A stretch of DNA of 64,000 nucleotides. Origin: Pseudomonas solani. Lineage in GTDB: Bacteria > Pseudomonadota > Gammaproteobacteria > Pseudomonadales > Pseudomonadaceae. Below the pieces are notes generated by a model. The model made no database searches and was not told the DNA's origin. It worked only from the letters and a program-made list of their open reading frames with translations. Positions within the stretch are counted from its first letter, which is position 1. The number at the start of each line of letters is the position of its first letter. Both the position numbers and the translations under genes were made by a program. Shown one piece after another: positions 37,315 to 46,907 of the stretch. Where the stretch lies: contig NZ_AP023081.1 in the NCBI RefSeq assembly GCF_026072635.1, positions 1,572,501 to 1,636,500 of the forward strand, in the 5' to 3' direction.

Positions 37315-38523
37315 TCACTTGAGTTCGCTTGAGCTCTTGCCCAGCAGGCGACGGGCGATGATCAGCAGCTGGATCTGCTGGGTTCCCTCGAAGATGTCGA
37401 GGATCTTCGAATCCCGCGCCCACTTCTCCAGCAGTTCGTCCTCGCCGTAGCCGAGGGCCCCGACCAGCTCCACGCACTTGAGCGTCACCTCGTTGGCCAC
37501 GCGCCCGGCCTTGGCCTTGGCGATGGAGGCCTCCTTGGAGTTGGGCAGCTTGTTGTCCGCCATCCACGCGGCCTTGAGGGTCAGCAGGCGCGCGGCCTCC
37601 CATTCGGCTTCCAGGCGGTAGAGGGTCGCCTCCACATGGCTGACGCTGAGCAGCGGCTTGCGGTAGTCGAAGGTGCAGCCGGCCTTCTTCAGCAGCTCAC
37701 GGGTGCGGTCCAGGGAGGCCTTGGCCACGCCTATGGCCATGCCGGCCACCAGCGGGCGGGTGTTGTCGAAGGTCTCCATCACCCCGGCGAAACCTTTCTG
37801 CACATCGATCTCGGCATTGCCCAGCAGGTTGGCCGCCGGCACCCGGCAGTCGCTGAAGCTGATGGACGCGGTGTCCGAGGCCTTGATGCCGAGCTTCTTC
37901 TCCAGGCGGGTGACGCTCATGCCGGGCGTGCCCTTCTCCACCACGAAGGACTTGATCGCTGCGCGGCCCAGGCTCTTGTCCAGGGTCGCCCAGACCACCA
38001 CCGCGTCGGCGCGCTCGCCGGAGGTGACAAAGATCTTCTCGCCATTGAGCACGTAGTGGTCGCCATCCTTCACCGCCGTGGTGCGGATGGCTGCGGAGTC
38101 GGAGCCACAACCCGGCTCGGTGATGGCCATGGCCGCCCAGGTGCTGCCGAAGCGCTTGAGCTGTTCCTCGTTGGCCACCGCCGCGATGGCGGCGTTGCCC
38201 AGCCCCTGGCGCGGCATGCCCAGCAGCAGGCCGACATCGCCCCAGCAGAGTTCGATGACCCCGAGCAGCGCCGAGAGGTTGCCGCCGTTGCGCACACCCT
38301 CCTCCACCTGGCCGCTGCCGCGCTTGCTGGCGGAGGTGGCACCAACGGCGTCGGGGGAGCCGGCGTTCATGCCGTCCAGCAGCGCAGCCAGCAGGTCCAG
38401 CTCCTTGGGATAGGCATGCTCGGCCTTGTCGTACTTGCGCGAGATGGGGCGGAAGTAGTTGGCCGCCACCTGGTGCGCCTGGTTGGCCAGGCCACGGAAT
38501 TTCTTGGGGGTTTCAAGGTTCAT
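37315..38523 (-). CDS. Acyl-CoA dehydrogenase (second of the pair)
   Basis: A 402-residue flavoenzyme of the acyl-CoA dehydrogenase family, oxidising acyl-CoA thioesters to enoyl-CoA with electrons passed to ETF. Family signatures are AMAITEPGCGSDSAAIRT (about residues 130-147) and the C-terminal DSKILDIFEGTQQIQLLIIAR, the latter with the usual catalytic Glu position. I set the start at ATG 38523, which has GGGG six bases upstream, rather than ATG 38529. It lies ten bases after the other acyl-CoA dehydrogenase, so the two form an operon (PA4994-PA4995 counterparts). Chain-length preference cannot be read. Confidence 0.9.
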   Translation of the reverse strand: MNLETPKKFRGLANQAHQVAANYFRPISRKYDKAEHAYPKELDLLAALLDGMNAGSPDAVGATSASKRGSGQVEEGVRNGGNLSALLGVIELCWGDVGLLLGMPRQGLGNAAIAAVANEEQLKRFGSTWAAMAITEPGCGSDSAAIRTTAVKDGDHYVLNGEKIFVTSGERADAVVVWATLDKSLGRAAIKSFVVEKGTPGMSVTRLEKKLGIKASDTASISFSDCRVPAANLLGNAEIDVQKGFAGVMETFDNTRPLVAGMAIGVAKASLDRTRELLKKAGCTFDYRKPLLSVSHVEATLYRLEAEWEAARLLTLKAAWMADNKLPNSKEASIAKAKAGRVANEVTLKCVELVGALGYGEDELLEKWARDSKILDIFEGTQQIQLLIIARRLLGKSSSELK

Positions 38524-38533
38524 CGTCATCCCC

Positions 38534-39823
38534 TTAAAGGTGCAAGCCGCCGGCCATGATGGCCACGGCGCGGAGGTCGCGGTACCAGCGCTCGGCCGGG
38601 TGCTCCTTGGTGAAACCGTGGCCACCGAGCAGTTGCACCGCGTCGGTACCGATCTTCATCGCCTTCTCGGCGCACAGCAGCCGCGCCAGGTAGGCCTCGC
38701 GCTGGAACGGCTCGCCGCGCTCGGCCCGGGCACAAGCACGCCAGACCATCATGCGCATGGCGTCGAGCTCGATGGCGATGTCCGAGACCATGAAGGCGAC
38801 GCCCTGGCGGTGGCTGATGGGCTCGCCGAAGGCGACACGCTCGTTGCAGTAGGTGACCACGTAATCCAGCGCCGCCTGCCCGGTGCCCAGGGCCAGTGCA
38901 CACCAGCCCAGGGTGGTGAGATCGAGGAAGCGCTGGTAGTCGAAATCGGCCGCGGCCAGGCGGTTCTCCAGCGGCACCTTGACGCCCTTGAGCTGCACCC
39001 GTGCGGTGGAGCAGGCCTTCAGCCCCATGCCGGGCTCGGCCTGGCGTTCCAGCCCCTTGGCACCGCCCTCCACGAGGAACAGCGCCGGGCCGTCTTCGGC
39101 CTCGGCCGCGACGATCAGCTGGCTGGCGTTGAGCCCTTCGAGCACCAGGCTCTTCTCACCGGACAGCTGGTAGTGCTTGCCCTTGCGCCGCGCCTTGGTG
39201 GCCAGGCGATGGGGATCGGCCAGCAACCCCGGCTCGCTGACGGCGATGGCCATCAGCGGCGGGCGCTCTTCGCCCACGAAGGCCGGCAGCCAGCGGGCCT
39301 GCTGTTCGGGCGAGGCGGAACGACGGATGCAGTTGGCGGCGGAAAGCGGCACCAGCAGGGAAGCGGCCAGGGACAGGTCGCCCTGCCCCAGGGCCTCGGC
39401 GATCAGCGCGTTGCTGATGACGGTACGTTCGCCAGCCATGCCGCCGTGCCCCTCACCCACGCCGTAGTGGGCAAGACCCAGCTCCAGCGCCTGGTTGAGC
39501 AGCTCGGCGGGGATGGCGCCACGGGCGTCGGCGTCATGGGCCGCCGGGCGCAGCACCTCCAGGGCGAAACCCTGGAGCATCTCGCGGATCATCTGCTGCT
39601 CGTCGGACAGGGACAGGTCGAACAGCGCATCCGGGTCGGCCGCACGCGGCTTCTTGGCGGCCTTGCCGGAACGCTCGGCGACCATCTGGAAGCCGGCACG
39701 GCTGCCGGTGTAGAGGAGTTTTTCGAAGGGTTTGCGCAGCTTGAACCGGTCCGGCCAGTCGGCCTGGGCAACGCGGTTCAGCACGGACAGGGCGCGTCCC
39801 TGTGCATCGGTACTCATGGGCAT
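38534..39823 (-). CDS. Acyl-CoA dehydrogenase (first of the pair)
   Basis: A 429-residue acyl-CoA dehydrogenase-fold protein beginning MPMSTDAQGRALSVLN. The central and C-terminal domains are typical (MAIAVSEPGLLADPHRLAT; LGTGQAALDYVVTYCNERVAFG; LLGGHGFTKEHPAERWYRDL), but the N-terminal half has diverged. The C-terminal GFTKEHPAERWYRD segment is common in this family. Possible starts are ATG 39823 (GGAG four bases upstream) and ATG 39817; I prefer 39823. It is the first gene of the two-gene operon. Confidence 0.87.
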   Translation of the reverse strand: MPMSTDAQGRALSVLNRVAQADWPDRFKLRKPFEKLLYTGSRAGFQMVAERSGKAAKKPRAADPDALFDLSLSDEQQMIREMLQGFALEVLRPAAHDADARGAIPAELLNQALELGLAHYGVGEGHGGMAGERTVISNALIAEALGQGDLSLAASLLVPLSAANCIRRSASPEQQARWLPAFVGEERPPLMAIAVSEPGLLADPHRLATKARRKGKHYQLSGEKSLVLEGLNASQLIVAAEAEDGPALFLVEGGAKGLERQAEPGMGLKACSTARVQLKGVKVPLENRLAAADFDYQRFLDLTTLGWCALALGTGQAALDYVVTYCNERVAFGEPISHRQGVAFMVSDIAIELDAMRMMVWRACARAERGEPFQREAYLARLLCAEKAMKIGTDAVQLLGGHGFTKEHPAERWYRDLRAVAIMAGGLHL

Positions 39824-39934
39824 CTCGCTCCACGCGGGGTGAGGATGCCTCGATGATGCGCGCCGCGAATGGGCGCGCCTATGACCGTCGGGACGCGGGC
39901 GAGTGGCACGACGGCCACCCACCCGGCGGGAGGA

Positions 39935-41356
39935 TCAGCGGCTGCGGATCTTCTCGACGATGGCGGTGGTGGAGCTGTTCTCCACCAGGCCGAGCACGCG
40001 CACTTCGCCGCCGTAGGCCTTGACGATATCGGCGCCCACCACCTGCTCGATGCCGTAGTCGCCGCCCTTGACCAGGATGTCCGGCTTGACCTGGCCCAGC
40101 AGGCGCTCGGGGGTGTCTTCGCTGAAGCTCACCACCCAGTCGACGGCGCCGAGGCCGGCGAGCACGGCCATGCGTCGGTCCACCGAGTTGATCGGCCGGC
40201 CGGGGCCCTTGAGGCGGCTGACCGAGGCGTCGTCGTTGACCGCCAGCACCAGGCGATCACCCTGGGCGCGGGCCTGCTCGAGGTAGGTCACGTGGCCGGC
40301 ATGGAGGATGTCGAAGCAGCCGTTGGTGAAGACGATCTTCTCGCCGTGGGCGCGGGCGTCCTCGATGGCCAGCAGCAGCTGGTCGAGGCTGAGCACACCG
40401 CGCTCGGAACCTTGCTCACGCTGCACGGCACGGCGCAGCTCGGGTGCGCTGATGGCGGCGGTACCCAGCTTGCCGACCACGATGCCGGCGGCCAGGTTGG
40501 CGAGGGCGACGGCCTGGGGCAGGTCCTCGCCGGCAGCCAGGCTGGCGGCCAGGGTGGAGATCACGGTGTCGCCAGCGCCGGTGACGTCGAACACCTCACG
40601 GGCGCGGGCCGGCAGGTGCAGGGCGGGCTGGTCCGGGCGCAGCAGGGTCATGCCGTGTTCGCCACGGGTCACCAGCAGCGCGCCGAGGTCCAGCTCACGC
40701 ATCAGCTGCGCGCCCTTGGCGACGAGGTCGGCCTCGTCGGTGCAACGCCCGACTATGGTTTCGAACTCGTTGAGATTGGGGGTGATCAGGCTGGCACCGC
40801 GGTAGATGCCGAAATCCTTGCCCTTGGGGTCGGCCAGCACCGGGATGCCCTTGCGACGGGCGGCCTGGATCAACGCCTGATGGTTCTTCAGCGCGCCCTT
40901 GCCGTAGTCGGATAGCACCAGCACCTTGACCCCGGAGAGCAGGCGCTCGACCTCGGCGGCCAGCGCTTCGGCATCGGTCTCGAAGGGCTCTTCGAAGTCC
41001 ATCCGCAGCAGTTGCTGGTGGCGACTCATGACCCGCAGCTTGACGATGGTCGGCTGCGAGGGGATGCGCTGGAAGCGCGCGTCGACGCCAGCCGCGCCGA
41101 GGCTGGCGAGCAGGCTGGCGGCGGCCTCGTCCTCACCGGTCACGCCCACCAGGGCAGCCGGCGCGCCGAGGGCGGCGATGTTCAGCGCCACGTTGGCGGC
41201 ACCACCCGGGCGATCCTCGATCTGGTCGACACGTACCACGGGCACCGGCGCTTCAGGGGAAATACGCGAGGTGCCGCCATGCCAATAACGGTCGAGCATG
41301 ACATCGCCCACCACCAGAACGGGGGCCAGATCGAAACGGGGCATGGTGAGCTTCAT
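39935..41356 (-). CDS. hldE: Bifunctional heptose 7-phosphate kinase / heptose 1-phosphate adenylyltransferase
   Basis: Makes ADP-heptose for the LPS inner core. The 473 residues join a ribokinase-type kinase (about 1-320; [20 protein letters not shown] and [14 protein letters not shown]) to a nucleotidyltransferase (about 340-473; [20 protein letters not shown] with the HxGH motif). Length equals that of E. coli RfaE/HldE. It lies downstream of dnpA by 73 bases and is probably read from the msbA side. In PAO1 it directly follows msbA, whereas here two genes separate them. Confidence 0.97.
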   Translation of the reverse strand: MKLTMPRFDLAPVLVVGDVMLDRYWHGGTSRISPEAPVPVVRVDQIEDRPGGAANVALNIAALGAPAALVGVTGEDEAAASLLASLGAAGVDARFQRIPSQPTIVKLRVMSRHQQLLRMDFEEPFETDAEALAAEVERLLSGVKVLVLSDYGKGALKNHQALIQAARRKGIPVLADPKGKDFGIYRGASLITPNLNEFETIVGRCTDEADLVAKGAQLMRELDLGALLVTRGEHGMTLLRPDQPALHLPARAREVFDVTGAGDTVISTLAASLAAGEDLPQAVALANLAAGIVVGKLGTAAISAPELRRAVQREQGSERGVLSLDQLLLAIEDARAHGEKIVFTNGCFDILHAGHVTYLEQARAQGDRLVLAVNDDASVSRLKGPGRPINSVDRRMAVLAGLGAVDWVVSFSEDTPERLLGQVKPDILVKGGDYGIEQVVGADIVKAYGGEVRVLGLVENSSTTAIVEKIRSR

Positions 41357-41429
41357 GAAGACTCCAGGAGCATGGAAAAACGGCGCGGATCATAACATAG
41401 CAGCTGACCCGCCCCGTCGCCGGAGGCCG

Positions 41430-42848
41430 TCAATCGGAAAGGCGTCTCACCCAGAAAAGCTCGTGGCGGCGCACCGCCTTGCGGAAGAAGTCGTCCTCGC
41501 CACTCTCCGGCCAGCGCCGTGCGGCGAGCAGCCACTGGATGGTCCGACGCAAGCGCTTCTTGAACGACAGCGGCACCTGCAGGTCATGCTGCATGGCCAG
41601 CGCCTGGGCCTTGTCCAGGCGTGCCTGTTCACAGAGCACGGGGCTCCACAGGGCATCCGCCGGCAGCGGATCGATGCAGGGTGGCAGGGCGATGCCGCCA
41701 CCCGCAGGGCCCATGGGCCAGCGGTCGTTGTCCACCAGGTGGTTGGCGTAGAGTAGTTGCACGGAGGGGGTCCAGCCACTCTGCTCGATGGCCTGGTCCA
41801 GGGCGCGACTGGCCTGGATATGGTCGGGGTGCGGATCGAGCTGCGGATGGGGGACCACCACCACGTCGGGCTGCAGGCGCGCCAGCAGGGCCGCCAGGTC
41901 GCCCACCAGGTTGCGCCAGCTCGATGCGCCGTCGAGGTCGCCGGGCAGGGCCAGGGCATTGAAGCGGCGCACGCTGCGGATATCCGTCTCACCCGACTCC
42001 AGCGAGGCGAAGGCACGCTCCGGCTCAGCCTCCATGGCCTCCAGGCGCAGGCAGTAGTAGCCGAGCTGCAGGCAGCGGGTGGCCGGCACACCGCCCCAAA
42101 GCGGCACCGCCAGGCTGCTCCAGCTGCGCAGGCGCCCCTTCAGGCGCGCTGCGGCGGCGCTATCCAAACCCAGGCGGCGATACACCTGGGCCTCGATCTC
42201 GCCCTGGGTCAGGGTGACGATATGCACATCGCTGCAGCGGCTATAGAGGCCAAAGGCCGCCAGTTCGGCATCGTCCGCATGGGGCGCGATGACCAGCACC
42301 TTCTGCTTGGCGTAGTCGGGGTTGCTGAAGGCATAGAGCGAAGCACCGGGAGCCAGGCGGCAGAAGCGCCCGCGCAGACGCAAAGTCCCAGCGGCGAGCG
42401 CGGCCTGGGCACCGGAAAGGTTGATGTAGCGGCGCCCATTCACCCCGCGCTCGAAATCCTGGCGATCGGTGCACTCACCGCAGTCGATCAGTACGTGGGG
42501 ATCCACCCAGCGGCCAAGCCAGCCGCAGCGGATATCGACCTCCAGCATCAAGGTATCGACGCCCACCGGCAGACTTCCGGTTACCGCCTCGATGCGCCCT
42601 TCCACCAGGCGCACCGGCAGCGGTTCAACTCCAGTCGGAAAGCGATACTGGTAGTCGTCGCGCGGGGAGTAGAACAGGTGGTCGGCGAACCAGGCCTCGT
42701 GGGCTATCCAGCCGAGCACCAGAAGCACCGGGGTAGTGCTCCAGGAACCGAACCAGTCCAGCGCCACCAACACCAGCAGGGCGCCGAACATGAACAAACG
42801 CTTATGGCGCCGATGACGGCGCAGGAGCAGCTGCTTGCGTGTTTCCAT
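41430..42848 (-). CDS. dnpA: PIG-L-family deacetylase (DnpA)
   Basis: In P. aeruginosa the PIG-L gene of this LPS region (PA5002) is dnpA, a presumed de-N-acetylase linked to antibiotic persistence. This 472-residue protein has a hydrophobic N-terminal region of one or two membrane helices (about 18-50), then a beta-rich segment, then the PIG-L domain with zinc motif PHADDAE at residues 189-195 and HPQLDPHPDH further on. The catalytic part most likely faces the cytoplasm, but that is not certain. It follows the mig-14-like gene by four bases. Substrate is assumed to be a core or surface glycan. Confidence 0.85.
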   Translation of the reverse strand: METRKQLLLRRHRRHKRLFMFGALLVLVALDWFGSWSTTPVLLVLGWIAHEAWFADHLFYSPRDDYQYRFPTGVEPLPVRLVEGRIEAVTGSLPVGVDTLMLEVDIRCGWLGRWVDPHVLIDCGECTDRQDFERGVNGRRYINLSGAQAALAAGTLRLRGRFCRLAPGASLYAFSNPDYAKQKVLVIAPHADDAELAAFGLYSRCSDVHIVTLTQGEIEAQVYRRLGLDSAAAARLKGRLRSWSSLAVPLWGGVPATRCLQLGYYCLRLEAMEAEPERAFASLESGETDIRSVRRFNALALPGDLDGASSWRNLVGDLAALLARLQPDVVVVPHPQLDPHPDHIQASRALDQAIEQSGWTPSVQLLYANHLVDNDRWPMGPAGGGIALPPCIDPLPADALWSPVLCEQARLDKAQALAMQHDLQVPLSFKKRLRRTIQWLLAARRWPESGEDDFFRKAVRRHELFWVRRLSD

Positions 42849-42852
42849 TCAC

Positions 42853-43749
42853 TCACACCCGAAAGACGGGAACCTTGTTGCACCAACGATCCTTGTATTC
42901 CACATCCGCGCGCCCGAACGAATAACGCAGGGCCTTGCCTCTGGCCCGGGCATCCTCCCAGGCGGCCTGCGTATTGACGAAGCTGAGAACGCTGCCGGGG
43001 CTGAAGTCCCGGCTTTGTGGATCGACGCCGCCGTTGATGTATTCGGCGCTGATCCATTCTGGAGATTCCACCCTGTACACCACCTGAACGGCGATGGGCG
43101 CACCCTCCAGCATTAACAGGCTGCCGCTGAGGAACTCCCGAAGCAGCCCAAACACCTCTTCCAGACTCCCCTTGCCAGGCACATCGAACCCCCAGCGGCG
43201 CTCGAACAGGTCGGTATAGATGGCGGCCAGCTCGGCAGCGCTGAGTTCAGCGACCGGGCGCAAGGTGCCGCCCGCCTCTTCCAGCAACCGCAACTCACGG
43301 CGCTGGTTGTAGCGGAATTTCTTGGAAAACTCCTCGGGGGCACGGCACAGCGCCAGCGACTCTTTCTGCAGGCGCAAGCCTAGCAAGCTGTTGTGGTTGG
43401 GCTCACCCAGGTAGCTGCTGCGATGACGTAGGACGGCGCCGCTATCAGGACGTGCCGGCAGGATGACCTCGGCGTTACCGAGGTCGAACAGGTGGCGTTT
43501 GCCGGCACGCTTGAGCACGTCCCGCGACAGCGCGAGATAACGGCCCCAGGTGGGGATGGCCGCCACCGGCTCGTCACCCTCGAACCAGCCGAGGTAACGC
43601 ACCGGAATGCCGGCCATCGCGGAGAGGCGCTCCACCACATCCGGGTGGGTCATCAGGCTGCCGCCGAAACGCCCCCAGACGGCGGCGTAGTCCGCGGCAC
43701 TAAGAGAATGCCAGTCGCGTTCACGGCAGGCGCGTATCAGGTTCAGCAC
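42853..43749 (-). CDS. Mig-14-like GNAT-fold protein
   Basis: A 298-residue protein of the Mig-14/GNAT-like family, corresponding to PA5003. Mig-14 of Salmonella is linked to resistance to antimicrobial peptides, probably through changes of the cell envelope. Visible landmarks: YLGEPNHNSLLGLRLQ, FRYNQRRELRLLEEAGG, and FSPGSVLSFVNTQAAWEDAR with YSFGRADVEYKDRW at the C terminus, like the peptidyl-transferring FemX/GNAT group. It lies between msbA and dnpA on the same strand. The acceptor molecule is unknown. Confidence 0.8.
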   Translation of the reverse strand: MLNLIRACRERDWHSLSAADYAAVWGRFGGSLMTHPDVVERLSAMAGIPVRYLGWFEGDEPVAAIPTWGRYLALSRDVLKRAGKRHLFDLGNAEVILPARPDSGAVLRHRSSYLGEPNHNSLLGLRLQKESLALCRAPEEFSKKFRYNQRRELRLLEEAGGTLRPVAELSAAELAAIYTDLFERRWGFDVPGKGSLEEVFGLLREFLSGSLLMLEGAPIAVQVVYRVESPEWISAEYINGGVDPQSRDFSPGSVLSFVNTQAAWEDARARGKALRYSFGRADVEYKDRWCNKVPVFRV

Positions 43750-43796
43750 AGCCCGGTCCCTGGCAATGGAAACTTCATCTCAGACACATCGACGGC

Positions 43797-45611
43797 TCAA
43801 CCGCGCTCCGCCGCCTGGACCTTGTCCTCGGCGAACTGGTTGGCATGCAGGCGCGCGTAGTAGCCATCCAGCGCGATCAGCTCGGCGTGGTTGCCACGCT
43901 CGACGATGCGACCCTGGTCCATGACCAGAATCAGGTCGGCCTTCTCGATGGTGGAGAGGCGGTGGGCGATGACCAGGGTGGTACGGCCATCCATCACGCG
44001 GTCCAGCGCCTTCTGGATGTGGCGCTCGGATTCGTTGTCCAGTGCAGAGGTGGCTTCGTCCAGCACCAGCAGCGGCGCGTTCTTCAGCAATGCACGGGCG
44101 ATCGCCAGGCGCTGGCGCTGGCCGCCGGACAACAGCACGCCGTTCTCGCCGACGTCGGTGTCCAGGCCATGAGGCAGCTTCTCGATGAACTCGCTGGCAT
44201 AGGCCGCCTCGGCTGCCTGCTCGATATCCGCACGCGGCGCACCGGCGAGGTCGCCATAGGCGATGTTGTTGGCCACCGAGTCATTGAACAGGTTGACCTG
44301 CTGGGTGACCAGGGCGATATGCCGGCGCAGGTTGCGCAGGCGGTAGTCCTGGACCTCGACACCGTCGAGGAGGATCTGACCTTCGCTGTGCTGGTAGAAA
44401 CGCGGGATCAGGTTGGCCAGCGTGGACTTACCGCTGCCCGAACGCCCCACCAGGGCGATCATCTGCCCCGGCTCGGCGGTGAAGCTGATGCTATCCAGAA
44501 CGGCCTTCTCGGTACCGGGGTAGCGGAAGCTCAGGTCACGCACCTCCAGCCGGCCGACGACCCGCTCGCGCTCGACGGAACCGGTATCGGTCTCCGGCAC
44601 CTCGTCCAGCTGTTCGAAAATGCTTTCGGCACCCGCCACGCCCTTCTGCACCGTGGAGCTGACTTCCGACAGCTGACGGATGGGCTTGGGCAGCATGCCG
44701 GCCACGGTGATGTAGGCCACCAGCTCACCGGCCGACGCATCACCGCGCAGGAACAGCACGAGGAACATCAGCACGGCCATGGCGGAGAAGATCACCAGTT
44801 GCAGCATCGGCGTGTAGATGGCGCCGGTCTTGGTCATGCGCAGCTGCTTATCGGTGTTGCTCTGGCTGGCGTCGAGGAAGCGCGCCTCTTCGTAAGGCTC
44901 GCCGCCGAAGCTACGCACCACGCGATAACCCTGGATGGTCTCGGAAGCCACGTGGGTGACGTCACCCATGGCCACCTGGATCTTCTTGCTCTGCTTGCGG
45001 AACTTGCGGCTGGCCGTGGTCACCATGAAGGCGATCAACGGCAGGATCGCCACCATCACCAGGGTCAGTTTCCAGTTCATCCACAGCAGGTAGGCGAACA
45101 GGCAGACCACCGTCATGCCCTCACGGATCACCACCTTGATGGCGTCGGTCGCCGCCCCCGTCACCATGGTGACGTTGAAGGTGATGCGCGAGATCAGGTG
45201 TCCGGAGTTGTGGTTGTCGAAGTAGCGGTTGGGCAATACCAGCAGATTATTGAACAGCGCAACGCGCAGGTCGTGCACCAGCCCAAGGGAAACCTTGGCC
45301 AGGTAGTAGTTGCCGAGGAACGAGCCAACACCCTGCCACGCGGCGATCAGCACGATCAGTAGCGGCACCATCTGCAGCAACTGCAGGTCGCGCAACACCG
45401 GCACATTGGGGAACAGCACCACGCTCGGGTCGTTTAGACCATCGACGAAATACTGGAGGATCGCCCCCAGCATCGGCTGGGTGGTGGCGAAGATCACGAA
45501 GCCGACGATGCTCAGCACGAACTGCCAGATATAAGGACGGACGTAGCTCAGCAGCCGCAGGTAGATCTTCATGCTGGACGGCTGGGATTCCGTCAGTTGT
45601 TGCTCGGTCAT
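43797..45611 (-). CDS. msbA: Lipid A export ATP-binding/permease protein MsbA
   Basis: Flips lipid A-core across the inner membrane. The 604-residue half-transporter has six membrane helices (about 20-330) and an ABC domain with Walker A VGRSGSGKST (about residue 388), signature LLSGGQRQRLAIARALL, Walker B LLVLDEATSALD and the switch histidine in VIAHRLST. It heads a minus-strand unit running to the mig-14-like gene, dnpA and hldE, and is divergent from waaL; the intergenic region 45612-45734 must hold both promoters. A second, Lys/Gln-rich helix-loop stretch is normal for the family. Confidence 0.97.
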   Translation of the reverse strand: MTEQQLTESQPSSMKIYLRLLSYVRPYIWQFVLSIVGFVIFATTQPMLGAILQYFVDGLNDPSVVLFPNVPVLRDLQLLQMVPLLIVLIAAWQGVGSFLGNYYLAKVSLGLVHDLRVALFNNLLVLPNRYFDNHNSGHLISRITFNVTMVTGAATDAIKVVIREGMTVVCLFAYLLWMNWKLTLVMVAILPLIAFMVTTASRKFRKQSKKIQVAMGDVTHVASETIQGYRVVRSFGGEPYEEARFLDASQSNTDKQLRMTKTGAIYTPMLQLVIFSAMAVLMFLVLFLRGDASAGELVAYITVAGMLPKPIRQLSEVSSTVQKGVAGAESIFEQLDEVPETDTGSVERERVVGRLEVRDLSFRYPGTEKAVLDSISFTAEPGQMIALVGRSGSGKSTLANLIPRFYQHSEGQILLDGVEVQDYRLRNLRRHIALVTQQVNLFNDSVANNIAYGDLAGAPRADIEQAAEAAYASEFIEKLPHGLDTDVGENGVLLSGGQRQRLAIARALLKNAPLLVLDEATSALDNESERHIQKALDRVMDGRTTLVIAHRLSTIEKADLILVMDQGRIVERGNHAELIALDGYYARLHANQFAEDKVQAAERG

Positions 45612-45734
45612 TCGCTCAGCCTGGGGGTGGCAGAAAAGGCGCAGAGCTTACCACAGCGTGCCTAGCCACCGTTGTTGGACTAAGATGCAGCCCTTTTTCA
45701 CGGAAATAGACCTTCTCAGGTGCAGGCTTCTTTC

Positions 45735-46907
45735 ATGCTCTCACAGTCCCGGCGGCAGTCTCTTAGCTTTTTCATCGTCAAGCGCTGGCTGGTGCTCGGC
45801 TATCTGGTACTGCTCACCGGGCTGTTCTGGCTGCCCAGCGGCAGTGTCTACACCAAGGTGTTCTATGCCCTGATCGCCTTCCCCGCCCTGTTGGCTCTTG
45901 CCCTGAAGCCCCGCCGCTGCAGCGACCTGCTACATGACCCCATGGTGCTTGTCTTCCTTGTCTTCTCGGCCTGGATGCTTACAACCCTCGCCTGGTCCGG
46001 TACCGACGATAACTTTGGCGGATTGGTCAAGCGGCCGCTGTATCTGCTTCTATTTATGGCCGCCTGTAGCCTGATCGCCCTGGAAAGTCGCGAGTTATTA
46101 CTGGGCACACTGCGCACCGCGGCCATGCTCGTCGCCTTTGCCGCACTCGTGAGTCTGGGCTGGTTTCTGCTGGAGCCGCCCCCCGAGAACCGCCTGATAG
46201 GTACCGGTGCCCTGCGTAACCCGCTACTCACCTCTCATGTCCTGGGTATGTTCTGCACTTACTGGATCGCAACCTGGCTTAGCCGCGATACCCGCCAGGA
46301 GTGGCTAGCGCCACTCATGACTCTACCGATATTGCTGGCCCTACTCGCCACTGGCTCACGCACGCCACTGATGGCACTGGTTGTAACCAGCCTCTGGATG
46401 CTGCTTATAACACCCCGCCGTGCCGCCTTGCTGATACTCACCATTGCAGTGGCAGGCGGGCTGTGCCTGGCCTTTTCCCCCGACCTGCTACTGCAGCGCG
46501 GTGGCTCCTTCCGCCCGCAAATCTGGGCAGACGCCCTGCGTCAGGCTCAGGACCACCTCTGGCTCGGGCACGGCTACGACAACCGATTCGTCTTCATAAT
46601 CGAAGGCCTGAGCACCATACTGAGCGACCCACACAACGTTGAACTCGCGGTGCTTCTCGAACTGGGCCTCGTGGGGCTGGGTTTCTGGCTTGTGCTGCAT
46701 GGACTCGGCCTGTGGCACTGCCTGCGCCAACGCAAGGACAAGGCTTTCCAGGTCGCATCAGCGCTGGTGGTCTATGGCTTGGCAGCAGGCATGACCGAAG
46801 GCAGCAGCTTCCTATCTCGCCCCAATGAGAGCTGGTTCCTTATCTGGATTCCGCTGAGCCTGGTAATCGCCCTGGCAATCCAAAAGCGAGGCCTGGGTAA
46901 AGAATGA
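45735..46907 (+). CDS. waaL: O-antigen ligase WaaL
   Basis: Joins O-polysaccharide to lipid A-core on the periplasmic face. A 390-residue membrane protein with about 10-12 hydrophobic segments. The Wzy/WaaL-type periplasmic loop contains the conserved LGHGYDNRF and SDPHNVELAVLLELGLVG (His in DPHN is typical of ligases). I chose ATG 45735, with AGG eight bases upstream, over GTG 45720. Base composition is visibly less GC-rich than in the flanking genes. The next gene starts within its stop codon. Confidence 0.88.
   Translation: MLSQSRRQSLSFFIVKRWLVLGYLVLLTGLFWLPSGSVYTKVFYALIAFPALLALALKPRRCSDLLHDPMVLVFLVFSAWMLTTLAWSGTDDNFGGLVKRPLYLLLFMAACSLIALESRELLLGTLRTAAMLVAFAALVSLGWFLLEPPPENRLIGTGALRNPLLTSHVLGMFCTYWIATWLSRDTRQEWLAPLMTLPILLALLATGSRTPLMALVVTSLWMLLITPRRAALLILTIAVAGGLCLAFSPDLLLQRGGSFRPQIWADALRQAQDHLWLGHGYDNRFVFIIEGLSTILSDPHNVELAVLLELGLVGLGFWLVLHGLGLWHCLRQRKDKAFQVASALVVYGLAAGMTEGSSFLSRPNESWFLIWIPLSLVIALAIQKRGLGKE

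Noticed and set aside
39858..39878. Terminator after hldE
   Set aside because: GCGCGCC / GGCGCGC arms exist but there is no T-run on either strand.
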